DNA from: Rhineura floridana
Lineage: Eukaryota > Chordata > Lepidosauria > Squamata > Rhineuridae
Length of the DNA: 64,000 nucleotides
Assembly: GCF_030035675.1 (NCBI RefSeq)
Contig: NC_084492.1
Span: 26,871,761-26,935,760, forward strand
Direction: 5' to 3'
Below the pieces are notes generated by a model that saw nothing but the letters and a program-made list of their open reading frames with translations, ran no database searches and was not told the origin of the DNA. Positions within the stretch are counted from its first letter, which is position 1; every line of letters starts with the position of its first letter. Shown here piece by piece: positions 21,831 through 35,400 of the stretch. Position numbers and translations under genes: made by a program.

Positions 21831-22119
21831 TATGTCTCAATATATCTGAGCATGCTCAGAACCAATATGGCATTCTGACACAGGCTATGACTACAAAGTG
21901 GGCTACTCTTGAGGCAGTCTAGACTCCTCCCTAATCTGCTGCAGTGGCTGTGTGAGAGAGGCCTTGTAACAACAGATGGAGTAGGAGCCTTCCTGAGAGG
22001 GCTCACAAGCAGGCAAACCAAGGAGAGTGACCTCTCTGTCATAGCTACACTTTTGGATTAGGATTGGCCAGAGAACAGTAGATGGACGTAGATGTTTGCA
22101 GAGCTGCTCCGCGTTCAAA

Positions 22120-22207
22120 CAGAGGTATAAAATGTGTGTGGAGCAAGTCCCACTGAAATCAATGGATTCTACTTGCAAACACACGAGCATAGGATTGTGC
22201 TGTACTG
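22120..22207. repeat. Palindromic repeat, family P2
   Basis: GCAAGTCCCACTGAAATCAA is followed by the inverted-type arm TGGATTCTACTTGC and the end GAGCATAGGATTGTGCTGT. Confidence 0.5.
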
Positions 22208-22422
22208 CTGCCCTGGCTGCACAGAAGTCATTTTCACCAGCATTTGGATCCTATCTCTGGTGGCCATAATTATTTGTGTAGCCAAACAAAAAATAAAGCC
22301 ACAAAATTTAAACGCATGAAAAACTGTATTATACTGGGCTAGATCTAATCCCATATATCTTCTCTGATTAGCAACAGCTCTCCAAGGTGCTCCCCAGCTT
22401 GAGATCTTTTAACTCAGGTATG

Positions 22423-22545
22423 GCGGAACCTGCGGCCCTCCAGATGCTGTTGGACTACATCTCCCATAATCCCCATCTGCTGGCATGAGCTGATTGAAGT
22501 TGGGAGTCAAGCAACATCTGCGGGGCTACAGGTTCCACATTCCTG
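22423..22545. mobile_element. Short palindromic hAT-like element, family A
   Basis: CTGCGGCCCTCCAGATGCTG and ACTACATCTCCCATAAT at the left mirror GGGAGTCAAGCAACATCTGC and TACAGGTTCCACATTCC at the right. A second diverged copy follows at about 22628-22700. Confidence 0.6.
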
Positions 22546-22879
22546 TGCTAAGGCTCATCAGGTTTGCTCCCTTTTTGAACTTCTTGGAGTAATTCAAAGT
22601 AGTAAATGGAAGACCTTCTGCACTGCCCATGGTGGCTGGGACTGATGGGATTTGAAAGTCCAACACCATCTGGAGGGCCAAAGGTTTGCTAGCCTTGTTT
22701 TAACTGCAGGTGTCGGATTAAGCTCAAGAGCACTGCCACACAAAGCATTTGCCCAGGAGCCATGGAACTGCACCAGTGAGTCTCCTGTTTGAGAAGCTGA
22801 TACTTGAGTTGGAAATAAAAATCCATTTCAAGACAAACTTCAGTTGTGAATTTATAGAAAGAAGGTTACAAGAAGTATC

Positions 22880-23490
22880 ATTATACACCAACGGCTTTTA
22901 TTGAATTTCAGAAACCTTTCACAAGATGGTAAAAAACTTTTACAACCACTTCTAATCTTTATCTTCCATGGTTCCCCATCAGTTCTAACCCACTGTGTGC
23001 CAAGCCCATTTACTTACCATGCATCTAAAGTGATAGATACAGGCTATGAAATTCTTTATTCTATTGTAGCAGCTTATGCAGGTGCAGCCAAATACCAAGC
23101 CTCGGGACAAGGTTTTACACAAAAACTTTACAATGTAGAATTTGAATTTAAAATATAGAACTTAAAATCTACACAAAAACTGATAAAAATCAAGCACAAG
23201 TACAAGGACTGAAACTTAACCCAGGTGAAAAGGAGAGAGTCTTGTCTTCCTTTCAAGTGCCTTTATTCTGCTACAGAACAGTCAAAAAAAGTAAGCTTTT
23301 TGTGGTTAGTTTAAATTATACACTCTGTAGATACTATGGACCAATTTAAAAGTTACACATACAGCAACAGATGTCCATTGGGTTTGTGTGGATTGCTCAA
23401 ACAATCCAACTGGATTGCAGAAAACAAGTCAGGCAAAATTTGAAGAGAAAAATTCATGTGTAACTTTCCCCCCCACCCCAGACAAAACTT
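22880..23490 (-). other. DNAJA2: 3' UTR of DNAJA2
   Basis: This is minus-strand sequence after the TAA stop at 23493-23491. It is A/T-rich and contains no convincing repeat. An AATAAA signal (minus strand, 22897-22902) gives a 3' UTR of roughly 0.6 kb. The end is inferred from the signal position. Confidence 0.6.
22897..22902 (-). terminator. DNAJA2: Poly(A) signal of DNAJA2 (AATAAA)
   Basis: A canonical AATAAA on the minus strand lies about 590 bp after the DNAJA2 stop codon. Confidence 0.6.
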
Positions 23491-26400
23491 TTACTGATGG
23501 GCACACTGTACCCCAGGTCCATGATGGCCACTTTCATCATCGGAACTATCATTGTAAGCTTCACGCCTCTGGCCACCACCTGAACCACGAGTGGTATCAA
23601 ATTCTTGAAGGTCTACTTCCTCTGCATCGGTAATTATGTTGGGAACTTCTGGTCTGGCAGGCAGAAGATCTTCAAGTTCCTAAAAAGGAAGTATTGGAGG
23701 AAGAGTGATGCAAAAAATGTAGCATTTATATAAACACAAATTCTAGTCATTATTTGGTCAGTAATAAGACCTTTTCCCTTCGTTTATCAAAAGTCTGGCC
23801 TCGTTACTTACACTATGCTCTTGTCCTGGTACAATCAAGTGTTTTGGAGTTTGTGGTTGTGTCATCAATCATAAAAACATACTTGTAGGATCAGACCAGG
23901 TGTCTTAACTAATCCAGAATCCTGGGATGGCTCTACTCTGAGAAGAACCATTGAAATTAATGAAACAAAGTTTGTCATGTCTATTAATTTAAGCGGGTCT
24001 GTTCTGAGTAGAACATAGTTGGATACCACCTCTCCTTCCCATTTCCTAGAGTGACCAACCAGATGTAATGGAGATGTGAAAATTTCATGCACCCCACTGC
24101 TGTGGTGCACAAGCAGTGAACATTTAGAGCGCCACCCTAGGATACTTACTGTAAGCTTTTCTGGGCTAATCCAGTTATTTTCAGGAAACTGCACATCAAA
24201 CTTTATATATAGATCTCCCTTTTCAAAGGGATTGCGGTATTGTGGCATTCCTTCCCCTCGAACAACACGGACACAGCCTACAGTTCAGGAAAGGACAGAG
24301 ATAATAATTCTTAAGAGGCAACCTGTAGTCTCCCTGTGTGCAAAATCAAATGCAGAAGCATTAACAGGGTAAAGATGGGATAACAGCCTTCCAAACTCCT
24401 CCAGAAGGCCATCAGGTTTTACCTGGTTCAATTACTTTTCCTGGAGGATATTTCACCACAATTTGACGTCCATCAAGGTGCTTAAATGTGAACTGAAAGC
24501 CACACAGTGATTCAACAAGTCCTATCTTGTGCGTCATGTGCAAGTCGTTTCCATCTCTCTGGAACATCTGGAAAAGGGAGGGAAGTGGTTTAGCACCAGT
24601 GGCAGCAAATGCATGGGCAAGTGGACTATACTAAGCAAGAAAAGCTCCAGAGTATTCAAGTTTAGTGACAAGGATGGCTTTAGCTCACTTCAGCTGCTTT
24701 AATTCCTCAGTGCCCAGCTAAATCATTCAATTCCATGGGCAGAAAATCTCAGAAAAACTGGCTTGCAGAACTGCACAAACATCAACACATCAGGAACTAG
24801 AACACAGTTATATTTTTTTATCACAGCTCTTCTGAGAAATGTAGATGATCATTTTCTAGTTACTTCAATTCATCCCATGTCAACTTTCCAGGAAAACCTC
24901 TCACTAGATCTCTTGAGAAGTTTGGAAAGTCACCACTACTTCTGCATACTTGTGCTTGGTACATACTGTATGTTTAAGATGCAGGGAAATGGGCAGAAGA
25001 CTGCTGGAGGTATACACTAGTACTCTGAGGACATGGGATTGCCTGTTCAAAGCTAGACAGCTGAACCTGTTCTCATGTCCAAAACAGCCTAAACACATGT
25101 GCCCACATTTTGTACACACTCCTCTCAGTACCTCACGTTTCCTTCTCGCTCCCTCACAACCACCCTATTATTAAAATTGCATATCCTTGTAGCAGTAAAA
25201 CCTCAGCAACACTGCATTAATTAACCCGGAAGGAAGAGGACAGAGTGAAGAAACTCATGCTTACTCAGAAGACAATCCCAATCACATTCAACAAGGGTTA
25301 CTCCAATGCAACACTGCATATACTCATAACCTTTGCCCTCCCCATAGTTTGGGGTTGGTGCAGCTGCTTCTCTGTATCTCTGAGCAGTGTACAGGAGAGT
25401 AAACCAACAAGTGTTATAAAAATATACAATACTAGGGGCTCCACTGCTGCTTGTGTTGCTCACCAACCCTACTCACTCCCCCCCAATTCACCTACCCTTA
25501 GACCTTGCCAACGTCCCCAGAGTAGCTCATTAAATCAGGGGTGGGCAACCTTCTTTGCTCTCATCCTGTGGACCAACTCTGACAGGTGCACGGAGCAATC
25601 CAAATGTCAACTGTGTGATACCATATGCTTGACAAGAGGGTTGCACCACCCACCTGTCAAAGTTAGCCCACAGGGTGGGAGCAAAAAAGATTCCCCACTG
25701 CTGGTCTAATGGATTGGGGGGGCGTAAACCTGGCTGAGCCCTCTTTCTTCCTCCCCCCCTTTAGACTGGCCTGTCATTCCTCCAGGGGAAGCCTCTGGGA
25801 GGGGGAAGGCAAGCTGCATGGGTGCCTCAGACGGACACCCCCCACAACATGACCTGGTGGAAAAGGAGGCCTCACGGTAGCAATACTGAAGCCTCCCAGG
25901 AGCCAGCTCTGAGGCTTGCTCAGGCAACTGCCCACTTACTTGCTCTCCTGCCCGCCTGCCCTCTACCACCACCACACAGCCTGGATGAAAGGGATGCCTC
26001 ACAGTAGCGAGGCAGAGGCGTCACAGGAGCCAGCTCCGTCTCTCACCCAGGCTATCACCACTGCCCACGCATTTGCTCTCCCGCCCACATATTAACTTGA
26101 TCTCCCATTTGCCTGCTCCCTATCACCACTGCACGGCCTGGAGGAAAGGGAGGCCTTGCCTCCAGCCATTATGAAAAGTTGCAACTGCTAGCTTCTACGT
26201 TTTCCAGAGTGTGCATTTAAAATAGCACCTGGTTTCTATGTATCTTCCTCCAGTGGATGAGAGCTTTACAAACAAGGCACACAGCCACATCTATTTTAAA
26301 TGAAAAAATAACAAAGTGCCTAAAAAAGTACTAAGTGCTGTACACAGATTTAAAACACAATAGACTGTAAAAGCCAGCAGGCAGAGCCTAACAAAGGCCA

Positions 26401-29400
26401 TGACACAAAAGGAAAAAGGGAAGGGAGGGGAAGAGACTTGCCACACTCAGGCAGCCAATTCTTAAAGTTATATAGCAGTTCTTATAAACAACCAGCTTGA
26501 ATGGAGACAGTTTTTCTTTTAAGTAACTGAGGCCAAATGGCACCTGTCTCTCGGCTGAACCAATTGAATGGGGCACCACTGCCCCCTTTCTCCCTCTGCC
26601 GCTGTCAGGTAGAACTGCAACTAATTTGTTTTCCTAAATATCATGGGTTAGATCAGGGGTGGGGAACCTGTGGCACTCTTGACAACCCGCCATGCTGGCT
26701 AGGGCTGATGGAATCCACATTTCCCCACCCCTGGGTTAGATCCAAAAAAATGCCCTTCCGTATGCAAAAAGGTTTCTTCTGCTTGTGGAAGAGCTTCTTT
26801 GCACCTTGTGCTAGAATGCTATGTGCAAAAGGCCTCCCAAGATGATGATCTGTTTACAGGCAAGAAATTGCGCAATCTCTTAATAAGCAGAAGCACAACA
26901 ACTGCTTGTCTCTTGTACTTTTACACAAGCTTGTGTGGAACAGCACTAGCAGGTATTTTCCTTCTGCTCACGGATGTCTGGTTCAACCCCCATTATCACC
27001 CGCTCGTTTAATGAAGCATCACTACCCCAAGCCTCAGTATTCAAAAGACTTCAATAAAAGACAGCTCAGCATTTCAAGTAACAAGTTACCTCGTGCTCCT
27101 TTTCTTGAAGCAGGAGAACTATGTCACCTGGCTCCACTCCTGGGGCTTGATCAGCCTCTCCGGTAAAGGTGATTCTCTGTCCATGCTTCATGCCTTTATC
27201 TACATGAACTTCAAGTATCTTCACTTCTTTTATCACCTTCTTCCCTTCACATTTTTTACAACGATCTTTTTCATTAATTACTTCCCCTAGAAAAGAGAGA
27301 GCCTGTTAGAATTTCAATTTCAGGGGGGTGGGAAATACCAGGCCTGTGGGCAAAATTCCACCCTCCAGACCATTCATCTGACCCTTCAGACTCTTCTCCA
27401 GGCCACACTTCCTGTTGGCCCTATTCTGCATCCTCAAGCGCTTTTACTTGGCTGGAATGTGTCCTTCAACTGTGTTAAAAGCCTCCTGCTTGGGATGGAC
27501 TGTTTGTGTAAGCACATGTTTTTGACTTGGGTGGCTGGAATGCAGCCTGTTGTATAAAGGTATGGGTCACGCTGTTGTCCCACTCACTTTTTGTCTCTGG
27601 CCACCCCACATGCAGCCCCTGGAAGGTTGCCCAAATGGGGATGTGGCCCTCGCAATCCCACAACTATGATGCGATTCCACTTGTTTCTACAAACTTTTGA
27701 AGGCCATGCTTCAATTACTGTTACCCCGAGGCTGCCCAGACACCATACATTTAAAGTACACACACCCTCAAGAATCATGGGAACTGTAGTTTGCTAAAGG
27801 TTCTGGGAACTGTAGCTCTGTAAGGGGTAAAATGACAGTTCCCAGGATTCTTTTGGGGAAAGTCATGTGCTTTAAATGCATAGTATGTACACAGCCCTAG
27901 TCTCAACCATTTGATAGCTGTTCTTCCTGATGTTTTAACTGTATATTACTGATATTGCTTTGATTATGGAAAGCCCTTTGGGTTTATGACAGAAAGCAGG
28001 AGACAAGAATCTCAAATAAATAATGAAAGGGTTCTCCAGCCCTGCTCCCCATTTTGCCTCCTTGTCAAGCAGCAAGACACTCATACCCACAAGCATCCTA
28101 TTCTCAAATGCTATCCGGCCTACCTTCTAGATTTAATATTAGTATCTCAACGGAGTTCAGTGTATCCAGATCAGTGACTTCACATTCAAATAATTTCCAC
28201 TTAAAGCTTCAAGAAAGACTAGGACCAAAACCATTTGGCATTATCTAGTATTGCGCCTCACCACAAAGGAGTCAACTCTATTCAGGAACAGTTGGGCTGC
28301 TGCTCACCCATGACTCCATTCCATGTTGATTTGTAAGAGGAACGTAGAGAACATATGAGAGAGAACAGTTATTTCCATGTGATCTCTTCGATAGGTTTCC
28401 TGTATTCCTACATTGCTGGAGTAACAACCATACAAATCCTGCAATGTAAGAATCAGGCCTACAGTGGTACCATATCCAATTGCCACTGAATCACCAAAGG
28501 ACCTCTTTGAGCCAACGGATGGCTAGACATATGCAAAACTGTGTCATCCTTAGAGTTCTGTTTCCATGGCACTGACAAATCACACCTCTGAAAGCAAGGC
28601 AAAGGGCAAAGCATGTTGCCAAAATGTCCAAGCAATTCCAAGGCAACGAAGAGCAGGTATTTATGAACTTGCTAAACTGTACCCCTAGTTCTAAAGTAAA
28701 CATCATAACACACTGAATCTTACAGATATTTCTCTGAGATCATAATACTTGAGATTCTTCCCTTTTTCAATGTTTGTGGATGAACTGGTTGGCTTACCTT
28801 CTCCATTGCAGTCAGAGCAGACAGACTGCATCTGCTGTACCATCCCAGGAGCCAGCTGCCTGATCATAATACGCACACCTCTCCCTCTGCAAGCCGCACA
28901 CTTCTGAACTGCTCCAGATTTACCCCCTTGACTGCATGAAAAAATTCATTGATTTCACATTATTGTAAACACAAAAAGCAGGCACAGACTGTCATTTTTT
29001 GAGTCCAAACAGTAACCTGGGAACATCCAAAACTGAAGCAACTCATAAAGCTAAGGAGGTGCAAGTCTAATCAGTGTACGCACACACACACACACACGAG
29101 AGAGAGAGAGGGAGAGAGAGAGTTATCTTGTTACAAAGCTGATTGATACAACCATACAAACAATTGTGTGCTGGATGAGGGCCAATAAGCTGAGTCTAAA
29201 TCCTAGCAAGCTGGAGTTGTGTGGGCTGACAGATCCAGAGTTTGGATAATAAGTCAATTGCCTGCTTTGGATGGGGTTGTACTCCCTCTGAAAGGGCAGG
29301 AGCAGGATGCTCCTGGATCCATTTTGGTTGCTAGAGGTCCAGGTGGCTATGAGGCTCAGTGCTGGAGGCTCAGTGGCTAGGAGTCCCTTTTACCTGCTTC

Positions 29401-32400
29401 AGCTGTTAAGACAGCTGTGGCCATTTCTGGACCAGGATAGCCTGACCACGGTGTCCATGTGCCGGTAACCTCCAGACTGGATTACTAAAGTGCTCTATGT
29501 GGGGCTGCCTTTGAGGTTGGTCCAGAAGCTGCAGCTGGTGCAAAATCTTTGCCCAACTTTTTTCAGAGACCAATTATTAATCTTTTAAAGACAGCTGAAT
29601 GAAAAGACAACTCACCCATTACATGAACTACAAAGGACATTCTTGCTAAGCTGTAGTTTGGTAGTCTTTCCATTATATAGATCTTCTAAAGAAACTCTAG
29701 GAGAAAAAAAGGATTGTTCTTTAACATATTTATAAATACATATGAGCAGAAGACTAAAAACATCTTGTTTAACACTTATTAGTACAAACACAGAAAGGCT
29801 ACATGAAGTGGCAAACACATCCCAACACTGAAAATGCACTGTTACAAATTTTAATATCATTATTTTTAGACCAGATCAAGCTGTGCAACAGCAATAGCTT
29901 CTGGGTGAAGTGCAATGTAGAAAAATTATGGACGCTCACCACTGCCAGCATTTGATAGCTCTAGACTCTCACACCAGGATATTGCATGTACTCCAAAGCG
30001 CCCACAATCCGCAGCACAGCAATGAATCATTACTCCAACATGTATATCCCACCCCTTTCCCAAGAAATTCAGCATACAGGGCCCTTCTACTTCATTCTCA
30101 CACAGCCTATAATGCAGATCAGCCAACATGGTGCCCTCCGGAGCTTGTTGGACTACAACATCCACCATCTCTGACCATTGGCCATGCTGGCTCAGGCTGA
30201 TTAAAGATATAGTCAGGGGGAACCTTCAGGCCAATCACAGCCCTCCAAGGGGTGCAATTTGGCCCATGAGGCCATTTTCCCCCAAACCATGCCCACCATC
30301 TGACATCACTAATGAGGGCAAGCTTTGGAGGGAGTGCTCCTATCCACTCATCTGATGACCAGATCAGAGTGTGCCCTCAACCACCTGCACCCTTCTCCTT
30401 CAGATCAGGTCTTAAGCAGAAGCACGGATAGGGGGAGGGGGTTTGAAGGTGTACTCCTATACACCTATCAGCTGATGGGCAGATCAGAGCGTGCCTTCAA
30501 TCCCCTCTGCACTTGAAAGACTATGGTGCACTTTGAAGTCCTGAAAATGTCATTATGACATCAGGCGATTGGCAGGTGGGCAGCCCTGTCCACATGTCAA
30601 CTTTGGCCCGCCAGGGTTTGGGGAGATCTGGCCCCCCTGGCCAGAAAAGTTCCCCATCCCTGATGCAGCCCAACATTTGGGGGTACCACATTGGCTAACC
30701 CTGGCCCAAGAGACATTAATAAGGTCCAAGGCCACCCAGTGAGTTTAATGAGAGTGCAAATTTGAACTTAGGTTTCTCCAGTCCTACTATAACACTCTCA
30801 CCACTACACCATACTGCCTTACTGCTATCAAGATCTTCAGTGCAGGCTCTGCTCTTGGTGCCGCCACCTTCTGAGGTTAAGGCAAGTGGCTACCAGGGAG
30901 TACATATTCCCTGTTGAGGCTCCCCAAATAAATACCTCCTGCCTTGTATATATGTATTAGCACTTAGATGCCAGCTCTGGGTTTTGTTTTGAATCCAGGC
31001 ATCTAGCAATATCTAGTCCATGGAGGAAGAATACTGCTCTTTACTAACCTTCCCAATGGGGAACCCGTATGGTTTCCACTGTAGGGTCTTAAATAAGTGT
31101 AGGGTGTTTCTATATTATTGTCTTAGTATGACAAGTTGTAAGCTACCTCAGTGACTGCATGTTCAAAAGGCAGGATAAAAATATTTTAAATACATGATTA
31201 TGACAGCAAATCAAGGGAGGGAGAGCATGTCCTGAAGCAACAGACTGCAGCTTTTCCGTTTCAGAAGACAATTCAAATTTTGTCTACAGGACAAGTCATC
31301 AATTTTTATTGTTCTGGTCTTGTCTTGAATTGCTGCTGCTTCGTCTCTCAAGCAGCATTACTAGGACTTTCACACCTATTGCAGCAACCATTTTAGGTCT
31401 CTCTTTTTTTTGTACCACTGCTTCTTCCAATAGTAACAAAAAATGTCAGTGCATACAATGGCAGCACAAACAGTATAACCCACCCGTTGAAATTACAAAG
31501 GATTTTACACAGTGTAGTTAAAAGCTGAAAGTAGTTTAGAGCCTTTTGCCGGGGGGGGGGGGGGGAGAGAGAGGGAAGATGCTTAAAGGCAGCAGATTCC
31601 AATTTATGCCTCCAGAAGAATAAAAAGTCAGTCTAACTGAATTCCATATGGAGTCATTGTAGCTGAAGATTTCACATTTTATTTATTTGAAAGATTTCAG
31701 GGTTTCCTTTGGGAAGAAGGGCAGGAAATAAATCGAACAGATTATATATATTGCCCTTCAGCACAGCTTCCAAGAACATTTACAAAAAAACCCATACGAT
31801 ATAATATGTTGAGAAAACACACACACATTAAAATACATTTAAAGGGCTGGGGAATTAAAATGATTTTTGCTTGGCACTGAAAGTATAACAATGTTGGCAC
31901 CATTCAGGTCTCCTTGGGGAGGCACCTACTTTAATATATTTTTGGCAACAGGCAACTTTTTAAAAAATTTTCCAAGGCCTTTTAATATCATTTTAAATTA
32001 TTTATATTAATATTGTAATCTTTGCATTTCACTGTGGTTTAGGATGTGGTTTTAGTTGTTTTGTCGCTCTCTTTGAGATGAAAGAACAAGGAAATATAAA
32101 CCCAACCTACAAAAACAGATAGCAATACAAAATTGGGTTTGGGTATGCAGATATAAAAAATATTGATACCAAAGTTAATAAAATAAATAAATAAACGTAC
32201 AACTTCTGAACAATTAGTCTGTATAATACCAACAAATAAGATCAAATCTATAAAAGCTAATATATCATCATGTCAACTAATATAGCCAACAATGTTGTGA
32301 CAAACCAAATGTAGCAACCCAAAGATATATACACATACCAACTGTTCGAGATTAAAGTTTGTTGCTCACTTTTACATGACTGTGGCTGAAATAGCGTTGT

Positions 32401-35400
32401 ATGCACCAATATGGCTGTTTGGCAATACAGGATATTGGTGATGCACAATGTAAAGCATAAATCCTATAGCTGTTCATCGCTCTAAGAATTCTGGTAACAG
32501 GGCAACTAATAAATGAGAGAAAATTCCACAAATGGAGCACCAGCACTAACAAGGCTCTCTCTGGTCACCCACCCCACCTCAGATGAAACTAAGGAAGTTG
32601 ATTTTAACTTTCATACATGCATAGAAACTCACTGGTATAACAACTGTATGCCATCTTTTTTCTGGTACGTTTATACTGTCAGAATGCAGCATTCTAATGC
32701 AGAAGCAACATTTGGCTAGCACAAACACAGGCCTGTGTATACACTGCACTTTAAAATGGGGTTGGGGAAGCTTTGGTACCATGTTAACATATTTTGCAAC
32801 CTGCATAGATTTGTAAACAGGAAAGCAAACTTGCCTTTTCTTAATTTTGCAACATATATTCTGCTCCTGTTATTTATTGTTTAATTTTATATCCTGACTT
32901 TCTAAATCAAGCCCTAGTTAAGAAAGGGGGCAAATTGCTACACAGAACATTAAGCTGATCTCTTGCCATTAAAATCCTACTCAGCACTCACTCTTTCTAA
33001 GACCCAAGGCATCTTACTAGTTATAAAGGCTAGCTTTATTTATTTTATTTTTTTAATGTAATTCAGGTTGCTCAATTCTGTATCCATCACTGCTTGCTCA
33101 GCCCTTTTGCAGTATATGGTCAAAGTAAACAAGAACTTCCCATACTTCAGAATCCTTTCCATCCAGGAGTCTCGTGAATGGTTGCTTTCTCTCCAGACCT
33201 GCTTGGAACAGTCTGTTGTTCCAACTTGTCTGTTTTACGTTGTAAAGGGATGCTGAACAAGTTGAACTTCAATGCCTTTAATCACACTGACTTAGTAGAA
33301 CTATAGCCTCAGGTTTACAATGATCTAACTCACTGAGCTGTTAATAAATGGTTTTGCTGAAATGATTAGTCCACCTCCACTTATAAACTTCTCAAGTTAC
33401 CTTAAAGCATTGGTGAGGCTTTAATATTCCTTTCACTGATGATTTAGTGGCTTGGCCTTATTTCCAGTAACCAGCTGGCAGTTGCGGACAAGGAAGGGGC
33501 TGGCTTGGGCAGCTGTGGCAAGCTGAGCAGGCCCTAGCTAGCTGGGGAGGACTAGCCTCAAAGGGAGGCAATGGTAAACCCCCTCCAAGTACCGCTTACC
33601 ATGAAAACCCTGTGCATAGGGTCACCATAAGTCGGGATCGACTTGAAGGCAGTCCATTTCCATTTTCAAACAACAAATGCATAATTAGATACCAGATACA
33701 AGTTCCTTGGGACTATCTTCTATAAGGCAGGATTCAATTATTTGATGTTCTTAGGTCAGGTCTCAGCACTGTGAAGATATGGGGGAAATGCCCACATTCT
33801 TAGACAACAGCATCAAGTTCTATTAAAATTTTATACTTCCCTCGCTGTGACCTCTTAGATTTCTTCCTGTGTCTTTTATTGATGCTGTTTATTTTCTTCA
33901 CTGAACTGCTAAAAATTCAAGTTCAACTCTAATCAACCAAAATACAAGAGCTTCAAGAAGAGATTCCAGACATTACTGAATTCGTAAATTCTCTCCTCGG
34001 ATGCAGATTGAAGGAATTGTCCCCTGGCCTCACTGGCTCCCAATCCATTTCCAGGCTCAGTTCAAGAGTTTTAACATTTAAAGCCCTGAACAGCTTGGAA
34101 TATTTTCCCCCACATTAACTTCACCAGCTTCTTAGAGACCCTTCTTCCAGTCCCTCAGGGCCTCTGCAGTTGTGGCACTAACTCTGGAATGATTGCTTTA
34201 TTTTTAAGTTCTTACATTCTTTACATCTAGACCTCTCTCATTTTATTTTGGATTTTTTTATTTGACTGTTATTTTAAAACCTACGTGAGCCACTCTGAAG
34301 GCTATGGTCTAGAATGGAATTTAAATTTCTAAATACTGTAGCATGCTGATCATTACCTGGAATAAGAGGTTGGTGCAACTCCTGCTTTTCCATCCACTCA
34401 CCTCCATACGCAAGGCTCAGCCCAAACATTTCTTCAGGGTGGATTAAAACCCCAGCTAGATTTTAAAAATCCCAGCTGAATTGGAGACAGCGCAAGAGAA
34501 ACAGCTCAATGAAGAAGCAGGAAGCACAGTAACCTCTTGTAATGGTGGATGTGCACCAAGAAGAGTGCCACAGAGCCCTATAGAGATCCCTTCACATCTA
34601 CATTATCTGCAGCTAATGTTTCAGGCATAGGTAAAGGCCCTAAAACAAGTGAAGGCTTTTTCTGCTATGGTGCCCACCCAATGGAATGCCCTATCAAGCG
34701 AAGTGCATAATTGTATTATTTCAGTTGCCTGATGAAAACATGGCTTTCTGATAAGGCTTTGGCTGATTAAGTAAATTTTGTCCTGGTTTAGTAATGTATA
34801 TTTAAAAGACTGTTGGATTTGTTAACTTGTGTTTTATTGTGTTGGATTTTGTTTGGGATGTTGTATATATGATATTGTATTACTATTTGATCTGTTAGCT
34901 ACCTTGAGTTTCCTTGGAAAATAAGACAGGGCAATTTTTTTAAAATAAATAAATGTTAGGTCATCAAGGCTATTTAAATATTTGGTAGCTTCAGCTAACT
35001 TTAAATCAAGTGTACTCCAAGTCCTTCAGGTTATTGTGAGAACATCAGCCAGCCAATAGGGCAATTATATATTCAGGACAGGACAGGAACTTTCCCTAAA
35101 CACAATTAGCGAGATACTTACTTGAGTGGATGCATCATATCTTCACCTCTTCTTCTGCCGTTGCGACTTCTACTCTGATTACCCATGAAACTGAACAGTC
35201 CCCCACCAAATATGTGGGAGAAAATATCGTCCATTCCTCCACTTCCACCACTACCTTCTCGGAGGCCTTGTTCTCCATACCGGTCATATAACTCGCGTTT
35301 CTCGGGATTTGAGAGAACTTCGTAGGCAAAGCTTATTTCTTTGAACTAAAGAGATAAAAGTAAATGAAAAACTATTATTGATATGTTTGGCAACATATGC

